From assembly GCA_903828035.1 (NCBI GenBank), contig CAIKKV010000193.1, positions 1 through 12,962 on the forward strand: a stretch of DNA of 12,962 nt. The letters run 5' to 3'. The DNA is from an uncultured bacterium. GTDB lineage: Bacteria > Verrucomicrobiota > Kiritimatiellia > CAIKKV01. Under the pieces are notes generated by a model. That model worked only from the letters and a program-made list of their open reading frames with translations. It had not been told where the DNA came from and did not search any database. The translations under genes were made by a program, and so were the position numbers. This document shows positions 1 to 6,519 of this stretch, one piece after another; within the stretch, counting starts at the first letter, position 1; every line of letters begins with the position of its first letter.

Positions 1-520
1 TTCTTTTCTATCACCGCCCGTTCGTATGCCCCGGCCTTGATCTGGTTCAGCAAAACATTGCGGGACCAGCCAAACCGGGCAGTGGCGCGGAGGTAGAAAA
101 GCCGAGCGGTTGGTTCGGCAAGTTTGTCCAAGATGAGTCGATGATGACCCCAGGGAATTTGTGCGACAAGCTGTCGCAGAAAGTCAAAGGCTGTCTGATT
201 GGCGGCCAATTGGGCCACAGCTTGTGGCCAAATCGAGCCATCGGAATAAGCCAGATACAACCTCTTCATATCCCGAAGGCTACGCGAAGAAAAACCGGTT
301 GCGCGAGGGAACTCAACCTGCAAATCGGACGCAAGCCGATCAATCACCGATTCACCCCAATTGGCCATTTTTTGTTTTCCACGATCCCCTGCCCGATGTC
401 CCAATAAAGCAGGATCAACTCGCTGTTGACCGCTCTAGCGGCCGTTATACGAGCTTGAAGGATCCGCTCCTTCAAGGCCGCTAGAAAAACAGGATAGTCG
501 GGAGATAGAGGAGTCGTCAT
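1..520 (-). pseudogene. YhcG/DUF1016-type PDDEXK nuclease family, N-terminal part, frameshifted and cut by the window edge
   Basis: Starts at ATG 520 (MTTPLSPDYP...) and reads 51 codons to the A6 run at 368-373, then continues in frame only to a TGA at 346-344. From position 368 the -1 frame is open to the left edge and reads as the continuation of the same protein: ANWGESVIDRLASDL, then FPRATGFSSRSLRDMKRLY, then IPWGHHRLILDKL and ARFGWSRNVLLNQIKAG. These are hallmark segments of the N-terminal DUF1016 (YhcG) domain, which in this family precedes a C-terminal PDDEXK nuclease-like domain that would lie outside the window. One extra A in the run would join both parts without loss. The frame is also open for 31 codons upstream of ATG 520 (613-521), but without a start codon. 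Family members are often found near restriction-modification or mobile genes; the cellular role is poorly defined. Lower G+C than its neighbours suggests separate origin. Whether the lesion is real or a homopolymer sequencing error cannot be decided here. Confidence 0.85.
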
Positions 521-533
521 GCCTGCCCTTGAA

Positions 534-545
534 ATCGAATTCGAT
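534..545. repeat. 12-base perfect palindrome ATCGAATTCGAT
   Basis: Lies 14-25 bases upstream of ATG 520 of the YhcG-type gene, in its presumed leader. The half-site ATCGAATT recurs once more about 40 bases further upstream on the minus strand. It could be an operator for a dimeric regulator or chance; nothing else supports function. Confidence 0.3.
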
Positions 546-598
546 CTGATAGCCTCGGTAAACTCGGCGAACGCCGTACCGTAATTCGATGCGGAAAG

Positions 599-610
599 TA
601 TTTTAAAATA
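599..610. repeat. 12-base perfect palindrome TATTTTAAAATA
   Basis: A fully symmetrical A/T palindrome overlapping the putative -10 element of the YhcG-type gene. Position over a promoter is what an operator would show, but simple A/T palindromes arise easily by chance. Confidence 0.3.
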
Positions 611-634
611 TACTCAATTTACCCTCTGAATCAA
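607..634 (-). promoter_or_regulatory. Possible sigma-70-type promoter for the YhcG-type gene
   Basis: On the minus strand TTGATT (629-634, four of six matches to the -35 consensus) is followed after 16 bases by TATATT (607-612, five of six matches to the -10 consensus). It would give a leader of roughly 80 bases before ATG 520. It is the only such pair I found in the intergenic stretch and the host's promoter consensus is unknown. Confidence 0.35.
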
Positions 635-714
635 GCAAAGAACGGCTTTCCCCGCCTGCATTTCTTACTCGTCTCAGAGGCAGTCCACTCGGGTTACCCG
701 CTCTGCGCATCCCC

Positions 715-1575
715 CTACACCACCGGCGGCTCGGGAATGGACTCCAGGGGCGGGATGGCGATCTTGCGCCAGGCGGCTTCCGACTCGGCGGGTCCATTCT
801 CTTTCTCAATCACCGACAACCACCGATTTCGGAACAACAGGCCGTGGCGGACGACCAGGGCGGTGTTGGGCAGGCCGGCCGTTCCGGCGGTCGTGGTGCT
901 TTCGTAGTGATACATCTCCACGGCCGGCTCGTACACGACGCGATGGCCGCGGCTGCGAATCCGGTAACAAAGATCGGTGTCCTCGAACTGGACCGGATTG
1001 AACGCCTCGTCGAATCCGCCGGACTCCCGGAACACGTCCGCCCGCACCATCCAGCAGGCGCTGATGGCCCACTGCACCTCGCAACGCCGGTTGAACCGGG
1101 GCTCGCCGTTCGCTTCGCCGCGGCCCATGAAAACGACGCGCCCCGCCGGAGTGACCGCCCCGCCCGCGCACTGGATGGCATAGGGCGGGAACGGATAAAC
1201 AAGCTTGGGGCATACGATGGCGGCGGTGGAGTCCTCCTCGAAAACCCGTCCCAGGCCTTGCAGCCAGTCCCGCGAACGGACGGCCACATCGTTATCCAGG
1301 AAGACCAACCGGTCCCCGCTCGCCGCCGCCGCGGCCACATTGCGGCCCGTGGAACAGCCGATGTTGTTGGCCTGCGGCAGGATCGTTATGCGGATGCCCG
1401 CCGACTCCGCCTCCCGCTGAAACGCCTTCAGCCACTCGAGCGTGCCGTCGGTCGACCCGTTCTCCAGCACGATCAGCTCCCAATTCCGCGCGGAGGACTG
1501 CAGCAAGGAAGGCAGGCACCGGCGCGTAACCGCCAGCTTGTTGTACGTCAGGGTAATGAGGGAAATCAGGCTCAC
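715..1575 (-). CDS. Family 2 glycosyltransferase
   Basis: Predicted 286-residue cytoplasmic or membrane-associated enzyme that transfers a sugar from a nucleotide-activated donor; acceptor unknown. The GT-A fold is recognisable: an N-terminal strand SLITLTYNK (residues 5-13), VLENGSTDGT (36-45), NNIGCSTGRN (70-79), the metal-binding DND in VFLDNDV (94-96), a GGFDEAF segment (186-192) and the FEDTDLCYR acidic motif (197-205). This layout resembles rhamnosyl- and other GT2 enzymes of surface glycans; there is no transmembrane segment and the length is normal. The start is taken as GTG 1575, which overlaps the E1 beta stop as GTGA; there is no good Shine-Dalgarno and no better in-frame start, so translation probably depends on coupling. 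As last gene of the operon it suggests that the acyl product is, or becomes part of, a glycolipid or glycosylated metabolite (inference). Confidence 0.9.
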   Translation of the reverse strand: MSLISLITLTYNKLAVTRRCLPSLLQSSARNWELIVLENGSTDGTLEWLKAFQREAESAGIRITILPQANNIGCSTGRNVAAAAASGDRLVFLDNDVAVRSRDWLQGLGRVFEEDSTAAIVCPKLVYPFPPYAIQCAGGAVTPAGRVVFMGRGEANGEPRFNRRCEVQWAISACWMVRADVFRESGGFDEAFNPVQFEDTDLCYRIRSRGHRVVYEPAVEMYHYESTTTAGTAGLPNTALVVRHGLLFRNRWLSVIEKENGPAESEAAWRKIAIPPLESIPEPPVV

Positions 1576-2549
1576 GACACCAGTTTTCGGGCGGCCTTCA
1601 CAATCCGGGCCGCGTCGGGAATGGCCGCCTTCTCCAGCACCGCGCTGGCGGAAAGGGGAATGTCGGGGGTGGTCAGCCGCGAGATCGGGGCGTCGAGATA
1701 ATCGTAGATATGCTCGAACACCTGGAAGCCGATCTCCGCCGACACGCCGCCCGTGCGGGTGCCCTCCTCGACGAGAAGGAGCCGGTGCGTTTTCTTCACC
1801 GACTTCACCACGCTTTCGATATCCAGCGGATTCAGCGACCGCAGGTCGAGCACCTCGGCGCTCACCCCCTGCTCCGCCAGCTCCGCGGCCGCCAGCTCCG
1901 CCTGGTGCGCCATCCAGGACCAGGCCACGAGGGTCACATCCGCGCCTTCCCGCACCAGGCGCGCCTGGCCGAAGGGCACCACGAAATCGGCGGAAACCGG
2001 CACGGGCCCCTTCTGGCCGTACAGCAGCTTGTGCTCCATGAAGACCACGGGATTGGGGTCGCGGATGGCGGCCTTCAGCATGCCCTTGGCATCGGCGGGC
2101 GTGGCCGGCGCCACCACCTTGAGCCCCGGCGCGTGCACGAACCAGGCCTCCAGGCACTGGGAGTGGGTGGGCCCGTAGCCCTTTCCGCCCCCGCCGGCCG
2201 TGCGCACCACCAGCGGGCAGCTCATCTGCTCGCCGAACACATAGCGCAGCTTGGCGGCCTGGTTGACCAGCTGGTCCACCGTCAGGGTCATGAAGTCCAT
2301 GAACATGATTTCCACCACCGGCCGGCAGCCCGTCATGGCAGCCCCGATGGCCGCCCCCACGAACCCGGGCTCCGAGATGGGCGTGTTGCGGATGCGGGCG
2401 GGGCCGAACTCGTCGACCAGCCCCCGCGTGACGCCGAAGGCGCCGCCGTAGAGCGCAATGTCCTCGCCCATCACGAACAGGGCGGGGTCGCGCTGCAGCT
2501 CCTCCCGCAGCGCCTCGCGCAGCGCCTCGCTGTAGCTCAGGACCTTCAT
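1572..2549 (-). CDS. 2-oxo-acid dehydrogenase E1 component, beta subunit
   Basis: 325 residues, the normal length for the beta subunit of heterotetrameric pyruvate/acetoin/branched-chain 2-oxo-acid dehydrogenase E1. It forms the TPP site together with the alpha subunit encoded just before it. Visible family features: VMGEDIALYGGAFGVTRGL (residues 27-44), ISEPGFVGAAIGAA (58-71) with Glu60 at the position of the conserved cofactor-activating glutamate, GKGYGPTHSQ with His129 (122-131), APGLKVVAPATPADAKG (140-156), and the C-terminal transketolase-like domain with VLDLRSLNPLD (233-243) and LLLVEEGTRTGG (257-268). ATG 2549 overlaps the alpha stop as ATGA and has GGGAG seven bases upstream. The sequence looks fully functional. 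Substrate (pyruvate, acetoin, branched-chain or other 2-oxo acid) cannot be told by eye. Confidence 0.94.
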   Translation of the reverse strand: MKVLSYSEALREALREELQRDPALFVMGEDIALYGGAFGVTRGLVDEFGPARIRNTPISEPGFVGAAIGAAMTGCRPVVEIMFMDFMTLTVDQLVNQAAKLRYVFGEQMSCPLVVRTAGGGGKGYGPTHSQCLEAWFVHAPGLKVVAPATPADAKGMLKAAIRDPNPVVFMEHKLLYGQKGPVPVSADFVVPFGQARLVREGADVTLVAWSWMAHQAELAAAELAEQGVSAEVLDLRSLNPLDIESVVKSVKKTHRLLLVEEGTRTGGVSAEIGFQVFEHIYDYLDAPISRLTTPDIPLSASAVLEKAAIPDAARIVKAARKLVS

Positions 2550-3493
2550 GCCCACACTCCCTGCTCGAGCGTGGCGGGATCGGGGTCCGGGCTGGCGCGC
2601 GCGAACTTCACGGCCGCGGCCACCCGCCGCTTCGCCTCGGCGCGCGCGGCGCGGTCGTCCTTCTCGGTCCAGCGGGCCAGCCGCTTCAGCTCGCCCTTGA
2701 CCCGCAGGAGCGGATCCTTCTCGCGCCAGGCCGCCTCCTCCTCCCGGGTCCGGTACCGGCGCGGGTCGCCGCGCGAGTGTCCCGAAAATCGGTACGTCTT
2801 GCACTCCAGCAGCGTCGCGCCCTCGCCCCGGCGCGCCCGCGCGCAGGCCTCCGCCACGGCGTCGCGCACGGCCATCACGTCGTTGCCGTCCACCACGCGG
2901 CCGGGCAGGGCGTAGGCCGCCGCGCGCACCGCGATGTCGGGCACGGGAACCGCCTCGGCCACCGGCGTGGACATGGCGTAGAGATTGTTCTCGCACAGGT
3001 AGACGACCGGCAGCTTCCACAGGCCGGCCAGGTTCAGCGACTCGTGGAACGTGCCCTGGTTGGAGGCGCCGTCGCCGAAAAAGCAGAGCGCCACCTGCCC
3101 GCTCTTGCGCAGCTGGCTCGAGAGCGCCGCCCCCGTGGCGATCGGGATGCCGCCGCCCGTGATGCCGTTCGAGCCGAGAAAGCCCAGCGACAGGTCGGCC
3201 ATCAGCTGGCTCCCCCCGCGGCCGCGGGAGTAGCCCGTCGCCTTGCCGAACAGCTCCGCCATGATGAGGTTCGGGTCGCCGCCGCGCGCGATCATGTGGC
3301 CGTGCCCCCGGTGCGTGCTGGTCACGTAATCGCCCTTCGCCAGCGCCGCGCAGGCGCCCACGGCCACCGCCTCCTGACCGGCGGCGGGATGCGTGGTGCC
3401 GCCGATCTTGCCTTCCGCAAAGAGCGTCTCCACCGTCTCCTCGAAGAGGCGGATCGTCAGCATCAGCCGGTAATAGCCCAGCAGGTTCTTCAT
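2546..3493 (-). CDS. 2-oxo-acid dehydrogenase E1 component, alpha subunit (TPP-dependent)
   Basis: 315 residues, typical for bacterial acetoin/pyruvate dehydrogenase-type alpha subunits. It catalyses, with the beta subunit, decarboxylation of a 2-oxo acid and reductive acylation of a lipoyl domain. The TPP-binding motif runs from GDG (140-142) to ENN (168-170). Also present are the conserved HRGHGH (61-66), GRGGSQLMAD (91-100), NGITGGGIPIATGAAL (109-124), and the C-terminal YRFSGHSRGDPRRYRT loop (234-249), equivalent to the regulated loop of E1 enzymes. The start is set at ATG 3493, with the family's usual N-terminus (MKNLLGYYRLML), an AGGGGGG ribosome site, and ATGA overlap with the gene before. 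The same frame is open further upstream, but that stretch has no family similarity and lies over the other gene. All key residues appear intact, so the E1 should be active. The partner is most likely the short lipoyl protein at 6516-7010. Confidence 0.94.
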   Translation of the reverse strand: MKNLLGYYRLMLTIRLFEETVETLFAEGKIGGTTHPAAGQEAVAVGACAALAKGDYVTSTHRGHGHMIARGGDPNLIMAELFGKATGYSRGRGGSQLMADLSLGFLGSNGITGGGIPIATGAALSSQLRKSGQVALCFFGDGASNQGTFHESLNLAGLWKLPVVYLCENNLYAMSTPVAEAVPVPDIAVRAAAYALPGRVVDGNDVMAVRDAVAEACARARRGEGATLLECKTYRFSGHSRGDPRRYRTREEEAAWREKDPLLRVKGELKRLARWTEKDDRAARAEAKRRVAAAVKFARASPDPDPATLEQGVWA

Positions 3494-3843
3494 GACCCGC
3501 CCCCCTGCACGGCCAGGCAGACCGACTGCCCGCCCGCGTCGAGGCTGTTCACCAGCATCCGCCTGACGGGCTCGCCGCCCAGCCCGCTTTGCGCGTAGCC
3601 CAGGGCCGCCATCAGCTGCAAGGCGCCGCCGGCGCCCATCGTCTCCCCGGTCAGCGACTTGATGCTGTCCACCGTGGCGCCCGGATGGCGGGCGCAAAAC
3701 GCCTTGATCACGCCGGCTTCCAGCGGGTCCAGCCCGGGCCCGCCATTGGCATGGGCCAGGATGAGATCCACCTGGGGGCCCTCCCAGCCCGACTCTTGCC
3801 AGGCCGCCGCCATGGCGTCCGCCACCCGCCGCCCGCCGGTCAT
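3490..3843 (-). CDS. Ketosynthase-like (chain-length-factor-like) protein, C-terminal part
   Basis: 117 residues that correspond to the C-terminal third of a FabF-type thiolase fold. VDLILAHANGG (25-35) matches the first catalytic histidine region (His31 retained, but AHANGG instead of AHGTGT). DSIKSLTGETMGAGGALQLM (59-78) matches the second: Lys62 is kept and Glu67 stands where the catalytic His is found (GE for GH). The protein ends with a short LVNSLDAGGQSVCLAV strand pair (97-112). It starts at ATG 3843, overlapping the stop of the N-terminal part as ATGA, with GTGAGGGG about six bases upstream as a plausible ribosome site. The two parts together (358 residues) are collinear with one ketosynthase, about 11 residues shorter in the loop where the break lies. 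It is either a true two-subunit protein or one gene split by a single-base frameshift. Confidence 0.78.
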   Translation of the reverse strand: MTGGRRVADAMAAAWQESGWEGPQVDLILAHANGGPGLDPLEAGVIKAFCARHPGATVDSIKSLTGETMGAGGALQLMAALGYAQSGLGGEPVRRMLVNSLDAGGQSVCLAVQGGGS

Positions 3844-4565
3844 CCCGCGCCCCTCACCTCGCCCAGGATCCGGGCGCCCCGCGCCAGCGCCTGCTCGCGC
3901 TCCTCCAACACCACGATGCCCGCGCCTTCCCCGGGAACGAACCCGCCCTGCCCGTCCGCATCCGCCAGCGAACCGGCGGCGTGCAGCCCCGACAGCAGCA
4001 AGGCGCTCAACGACTCGAAGCCGCCGGCCAGCGCCCGGGTCTGCCGGCCCTGGCGGATCAGGTCAAACCCCTCCACCAGCGCACAGGCCGAAGAAACCGT
4101 CCCGGCGGAGAAGTTCGCATGATAGCCGGCCAGGTTGTACTCCATGGCCAGCAGGCTGATCGTGGTGTTCGAGTAGGTGTGGGGAAACAGGACCGGCTTG
4201 ACCAGCCGGGGCCCCTTCTGGACAAAGTCGGCAAAGAAAAGGCTCATCGTGGCCAGGTTGCCATAGGCGGAGCCCAGAAGAAGCGCGTCCGAGGAGCAGC
4301 TCTTCGGATCCAGGTCGGCATCCTCCAGCGCCAGGCTCATGGCGGCAAAGGCCAGCTCGGAAGACCGGTCCAGATAGTTCTTCTGGCTCTCCAGATAGTC
4401 GGCCACGGTGAAGTTTTTAACCTCCCCGGCCCGGCGCCCGCCCGCTTCAAAGGCGGTCACCGGAGCGATGCCGGAGCGACGCTCCCGCAAGGCCCCGAAA
4501 AAGGCCTCCCGCCCGATCCCGATCGCGCTGACCGGGCCGATTCCCGTGATGACGACTCGCTTCAT
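3840..4565 (-). CDS. Ketosynthase-like (chain-length-factor-like) protein, N-terminal part
   Basis: 241 residues covering the N-terminal two thirds of a FabF-type fold: MKRVVITGIGPVSAIGIG (1-18), LGSAYGNLATM (97-107), the nucleophile-elbow region NFSAGTVSSACALVEG (151-166), and FVPGEGAGIVVLEE (209-222). An ungapped alignment with the ketosynthase encoded just upstream, anchored on the shared DLI (168-170), puts Thr156 at the position of its catalytic Cys153. The only nearby cysteine, Cys161, is five residues off. Together with Glu for the second His in the following gene, this is the pattern of a non-condensing partner subunit, as in KS-beta/chain-length factors, which pair with an active ketosynthase and shape chain length. 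Start ATG 4565 overlaps the ketosynthase stop as ATGA, with GAGGA upstream; the longer in-frame start at 4676 is inside the previous gene and dissimilar. It stops at a TGA shared with the next start. Confidence 0.8.
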   Translation of the reverse strand: MKRVVITGIGPVSAIGIGREAFFGALRERRSGIAPVTAFEAGGRRAGEVKNFTVADYLESQKNYLDRSSELAFAAMSLALEDADLDPKSCSSDALLLGSAYGNLATMSLFFADFVQKGPRLVKPVLFPHTYSNTTISLLAMEYNLAGYHANFSAGTVSSACALVEGFDLIRQGRQTRALAGGFESLSALLLSGLHAAGSLADADGQGGFVPGEGAGIVVLEEREQALARGARILGEVRGAG

Positions 4566-5746
4566 GGCTTCCTCAGGATGACGGCGGCGTTGCAGCCGCC
4601 GATGCCGGCCGAATTGGAGAGCACCACCCGCACCGGGGCCTTCCGGGAGGCGTTGAACACATAGTCCAGATCGCATTCGGGATCGGCGTCCCTGAAGTTC
4701 ATCGTCGGCGGGATGACGCCATCCCGCAGCGTCAGCACGGAGGCGATCGCCTCGATGCTGCCGGCCGCCCCCATCAGGTGGCCGGTGGCCCCCTTGATCG
4801 ACGTGACCGGCATGGCCGCGGCATGGGCGCCGAACACCGCCTTGACCGCCTGGGTTTCGGTGACGTCGTTCGGCTTGGTGCCGGTGCCGTGGGCGTTGAT
4901 GTGGTCGACCTCTTCCGGCTTCATGCCGGCATCGGCCAGCGCCATTTGCATGACGGCGGCCGAGCCCGCGCCTTCCTTGGCCGGCGCGGTCATGTGGAAG
5001 GCGTTGTTGTTCAGCCCGTAACCGGCCAGCTCCGCCAGGATGGGCGCCCCCCGCTTGACCGCATGCTCGTATTCCTCAAGGACCAGGGCGCCGGCGCCAT
5101 CGCTGAAAATGGTGCCGTCGCGATTCTTGTCGAAGGGGCGGACGGCGTCCTTGCTCATGGTGCGCAGCACGCTGAGCCCGCTCCAGGCGAAGCGGGACAG
5201 CGCGTCGTAGCCCCCCGTGACAATCACCTTGGCGCGGCCGGCCCGGATCAGATCGGCTCCGATTCCGAGGGCTGCGGTCCCGGATGCGCAGGAAAGGGAG
5301 AGCGCCTGGGCCGGCCCCGTGAAACGCCAGATCCGGGCCAGCAAGTCGACGCCCGATTGAAACGACAGGCCGCCAAACTCAGGGCCGGCGGCCGCGGGCT
5401 TCGCCAGGGACTCCTCGGACGAGGCCACCGCGCCAAAATTAGTGGAGAGCACCACGCCGGTCTCCGGATGGAAGCCGGGGGTGTCCAGTCCCGCCTGCCT
5501 CACCGCCTCGGCGGCCGCGGCAAGCATGAAGCGGACGGCCAGATCCGCCTGCTCCGCCTCCGGCCCCAGCCCGGCCGGAAGCTTGAAACCGGCAATCTCC
5601 CCGCCCCGGGTGAACATCATGTCCTTCACGTCAAACCGGGTGACCGGGCGGATGCCGGTCTCGCCCCGGCAAAGGGCCGCCCAGAACGTTTCCACATCCA
5701 GGCCGATCGGCGTCACGGCGCCCATGCCTGTAATGACGATTCTCAT
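4562..5746 (-). CDS. Beta-ketoacyl-ACP synthase (FabF-like, KS-alpha type)
   Basis: 394 residues, a full-length thiolase-fold condensing enzyme that would catalyse decarboxylative Claisen condensation of an acyl starter with malonyl-ACP. Catalytic residues are visible: Cys153 in LSLSCASGTAALG (149-161), His286 in NAHGTGT (284-290), Lys318 and His323 in SIKGATGHLMGAAGS (316-330). The start is ATG 5746 (MRIVITGMGAVTPIGLD, the usual family N-terminus) with AAGGAG nine bases upstream; ATG 5773 in the same frame has no comparable support. The C-terminal loop normally written NSFGFGG reads NSAGIGG (378-384), so both phenylalanines, including the FabF gate residue, are replaced by Ala380 and Ile382. 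It lies directly upstream of, and overlaps, the degenerate ketosynthase partner, which argues for a KS-alpha/KS-beta heterodimer rather than housekeeping FabF. Confidence 0.92.
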   Translation of the reverse strand: MRIVITGMGAVTPIGLDVETFWAALCRGETGIRPVTRFDVKDMMFTRGGEIAGFKLPAGLGPEAEQADLAVRFMLAAAAEAVRQAGLDTPGFHPETGVVLSTNFGAVASSEESLAKPAAAGPEFGGLSFQSGVDLLARIWRFTGPAQALSLSCASGTAALGIGADLIRAGRAKVIVTGGYDALSRFAWSGLSVLRTMSKDAVRPFDKNRDGTIFSDGAGALVLEEYEHAVKRGAPILAELAGYGLNNNAFHMTAPAKEGAGSAAVMQMALADAGMKPEEVDHINAHGTGTKPNDVTETQAVKAVFGAHAAAMPVTSIKGATGHLMGAAGSIEAIASVLTLRDGVIPPTMNFRDADPECDLDYVFNASRKAPVRVVLSNSAGIGGCNAAVILRKP

Positions 5747-5755
5747 TCCCCTCGT

Positions 5756-5761
5756 CTCCTT
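5756..5761 (-). promoter_or_regulatory. Ribosome binding site AAGGAG of the ketosynthase
   Basis: A full AAGGAG nine bases before ATG 5746. It decides that start over the upstream in-frame ATG 5773 and lies in the only real gap (29 bases) inside the operon. Confidence 0.8.
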
Positions 5762-5775
5762 CCGGAAAACCACCC

Positions 5776-6519
5776 CTACATGTTCAGCCCGCCGTCCACG
5801 GAAATGACCTGGCCGGTGATATACCCGGCCTCCTCCGACGCCAGGAACGCGACGATAGCGGCCACATCGGCCGGCGTGCCGAACCGCTTCTGCGGGATGC
5901 CCTCAAGCTGTTTCGCCCGCCTGGCCTCCGGCATGCCGGCGGTCATATCCGTCTCAATGAGCCCCGGCGCCACGGCGTTGACCGTGATGCCCGAGGCCGC
6001 CATTTCGCGCGCGGCGGTCTTGGTCAGGCCGATCAGGCCCGCCTTGGCGGCGGCGTAATTGGCCCGCATGAGATCGCCCATGAGCCCCGCGTCCGAGGAA
6101 ATGTTGATGATGCGCCCGGCCTTGCGCCGGGCCATCTCGCGGCCCATCACCTTGATGCCGTAGAAGGCGCCCTTCAGGACCGTGTCCACCACCTCGTTCC
6201 ACTCCTCGTCCTTCATGAACGTGATGTAGTTGTCGCGGACCAGCCCCGCGTTGTTGACCAGGATATCGATCCGCCCGAACCGCTGCAGCGCCGCCTCGGC
6301 CAGCCGCTTCACCTCGTCGAGCCGGCTGACATCGGCGCCCGCGACCAGGGCCTCGCCCCCCGCGGCGACAATCTCGGCCGCCACGGCCTCCGCCTCCGCC
6401 TGGCGGGTGCGGTAGTTGACCACCACGCGGGCGCCCTGCGCGGCCAGGGCCAGCGCAATGGCGCGGCCGATCCCGCGCGAGGAACCGGTGACAATCGCCG
6501 TTCGTTCCGCCAGTTTCAT
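5776..6519 (-). CDS. fabG: 3-oxoacyl-ACP reductase, FabG-type short-chain dehydrogenase
   Basis: 247 residues, the classical FabG length; NADPH-dependent reduction of beta-ketoacyl thioesters to beta-hydroxyacyl thioesters in the cytoplasm. Visible motifs: cofactor-binding TGSSRGIG (11-18), Asp in GADVS (61-65), NNAG (89-92), catalytic Ser142 in NISSDAG (139-145), and Tyr155/Lys159 in NYAAAKAG (154-161), with 13 residues between Ser and Tyr as usual. PGLIETDMT (185-193) and the C-terminal YITGQVISVDGGLNM (233-247) complete the fold. ATG 6519 overlaps the lipoyl-protein stop as ATGA. Similarity to housekeeping FabG is strong, but the position between a lipoyl carrier and a ketosynthase pair suggests it reduces the intermediates made by that pair. 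The symbol reflects family, not proven identity with the essential fatty-acid gene. Confidence 0.93.
   Translation of the reverse strand: MKLAERTAIVTGSSRGIGRAIALALAAQGARVVVNYRTRQAEAEAVAAEIVAAGGEALVAGADVSRLDEVKRLAEAALQRFGRIDILVNNAGLVRDNYITFMKDEEWNEVVDTVLKGAFYGIKVMGREMARRKAGRIINISSDAGLMGDLMRANYAAAKAGLIGLTKTAAREMAASGITVNAVAPGLIETDMTAGMPEARRAKQLEGIPQKRFGTPADVAAIVAFLASEEAGYITGQVISVDGGLNM

Larger units (their letters stand above)
521..714. other. Intergenic stretch between the glycosyltransferase and the YhcG-type gene
   Basis: About 195 bases with no recognisable gene. It marks the change from G+C-rich operon to lower G+C sequence, and includes an A/T-rich core at 599-620. Read on the minus strand just after the glycosyltransferase stop there is a small hairpin-capable sequence CGGGTAACCCG, flanked by CAGAG and CTCTG that could pair around it. 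No run of T follows, so it is not a convincing intrinsic terminator. A promoter-like pair and two 12-base palindromes are listed separately. Confidence 0.6.

Noticed and set aside
680..714. Intrinsic terminator after the glycosyltransferase
   Set aside because: Short stems are possible (CGGGTAACCCG with flanking CAGAG/CTCTG) but no T-run follows on the minus strand.
1710..2915. 401-codon plus-strand open frame over the E1 genes, with others at 844-1701, 2777-3598 and 4778-6058
   Set aside because: All lie antisense to clearly recognised enzymes, show low-complexity His/Arg/Pro composition and have no family features.
2550..3020. N-terminal extension of E1 beta to an ATG at 3020
   Set aside because: The extra 157 residues overlap E1 alpha, are Arg/Gly-rich and dissimilar to anything; MKVLSYSEAL at 2549 matches the family start and has a ribosome site.
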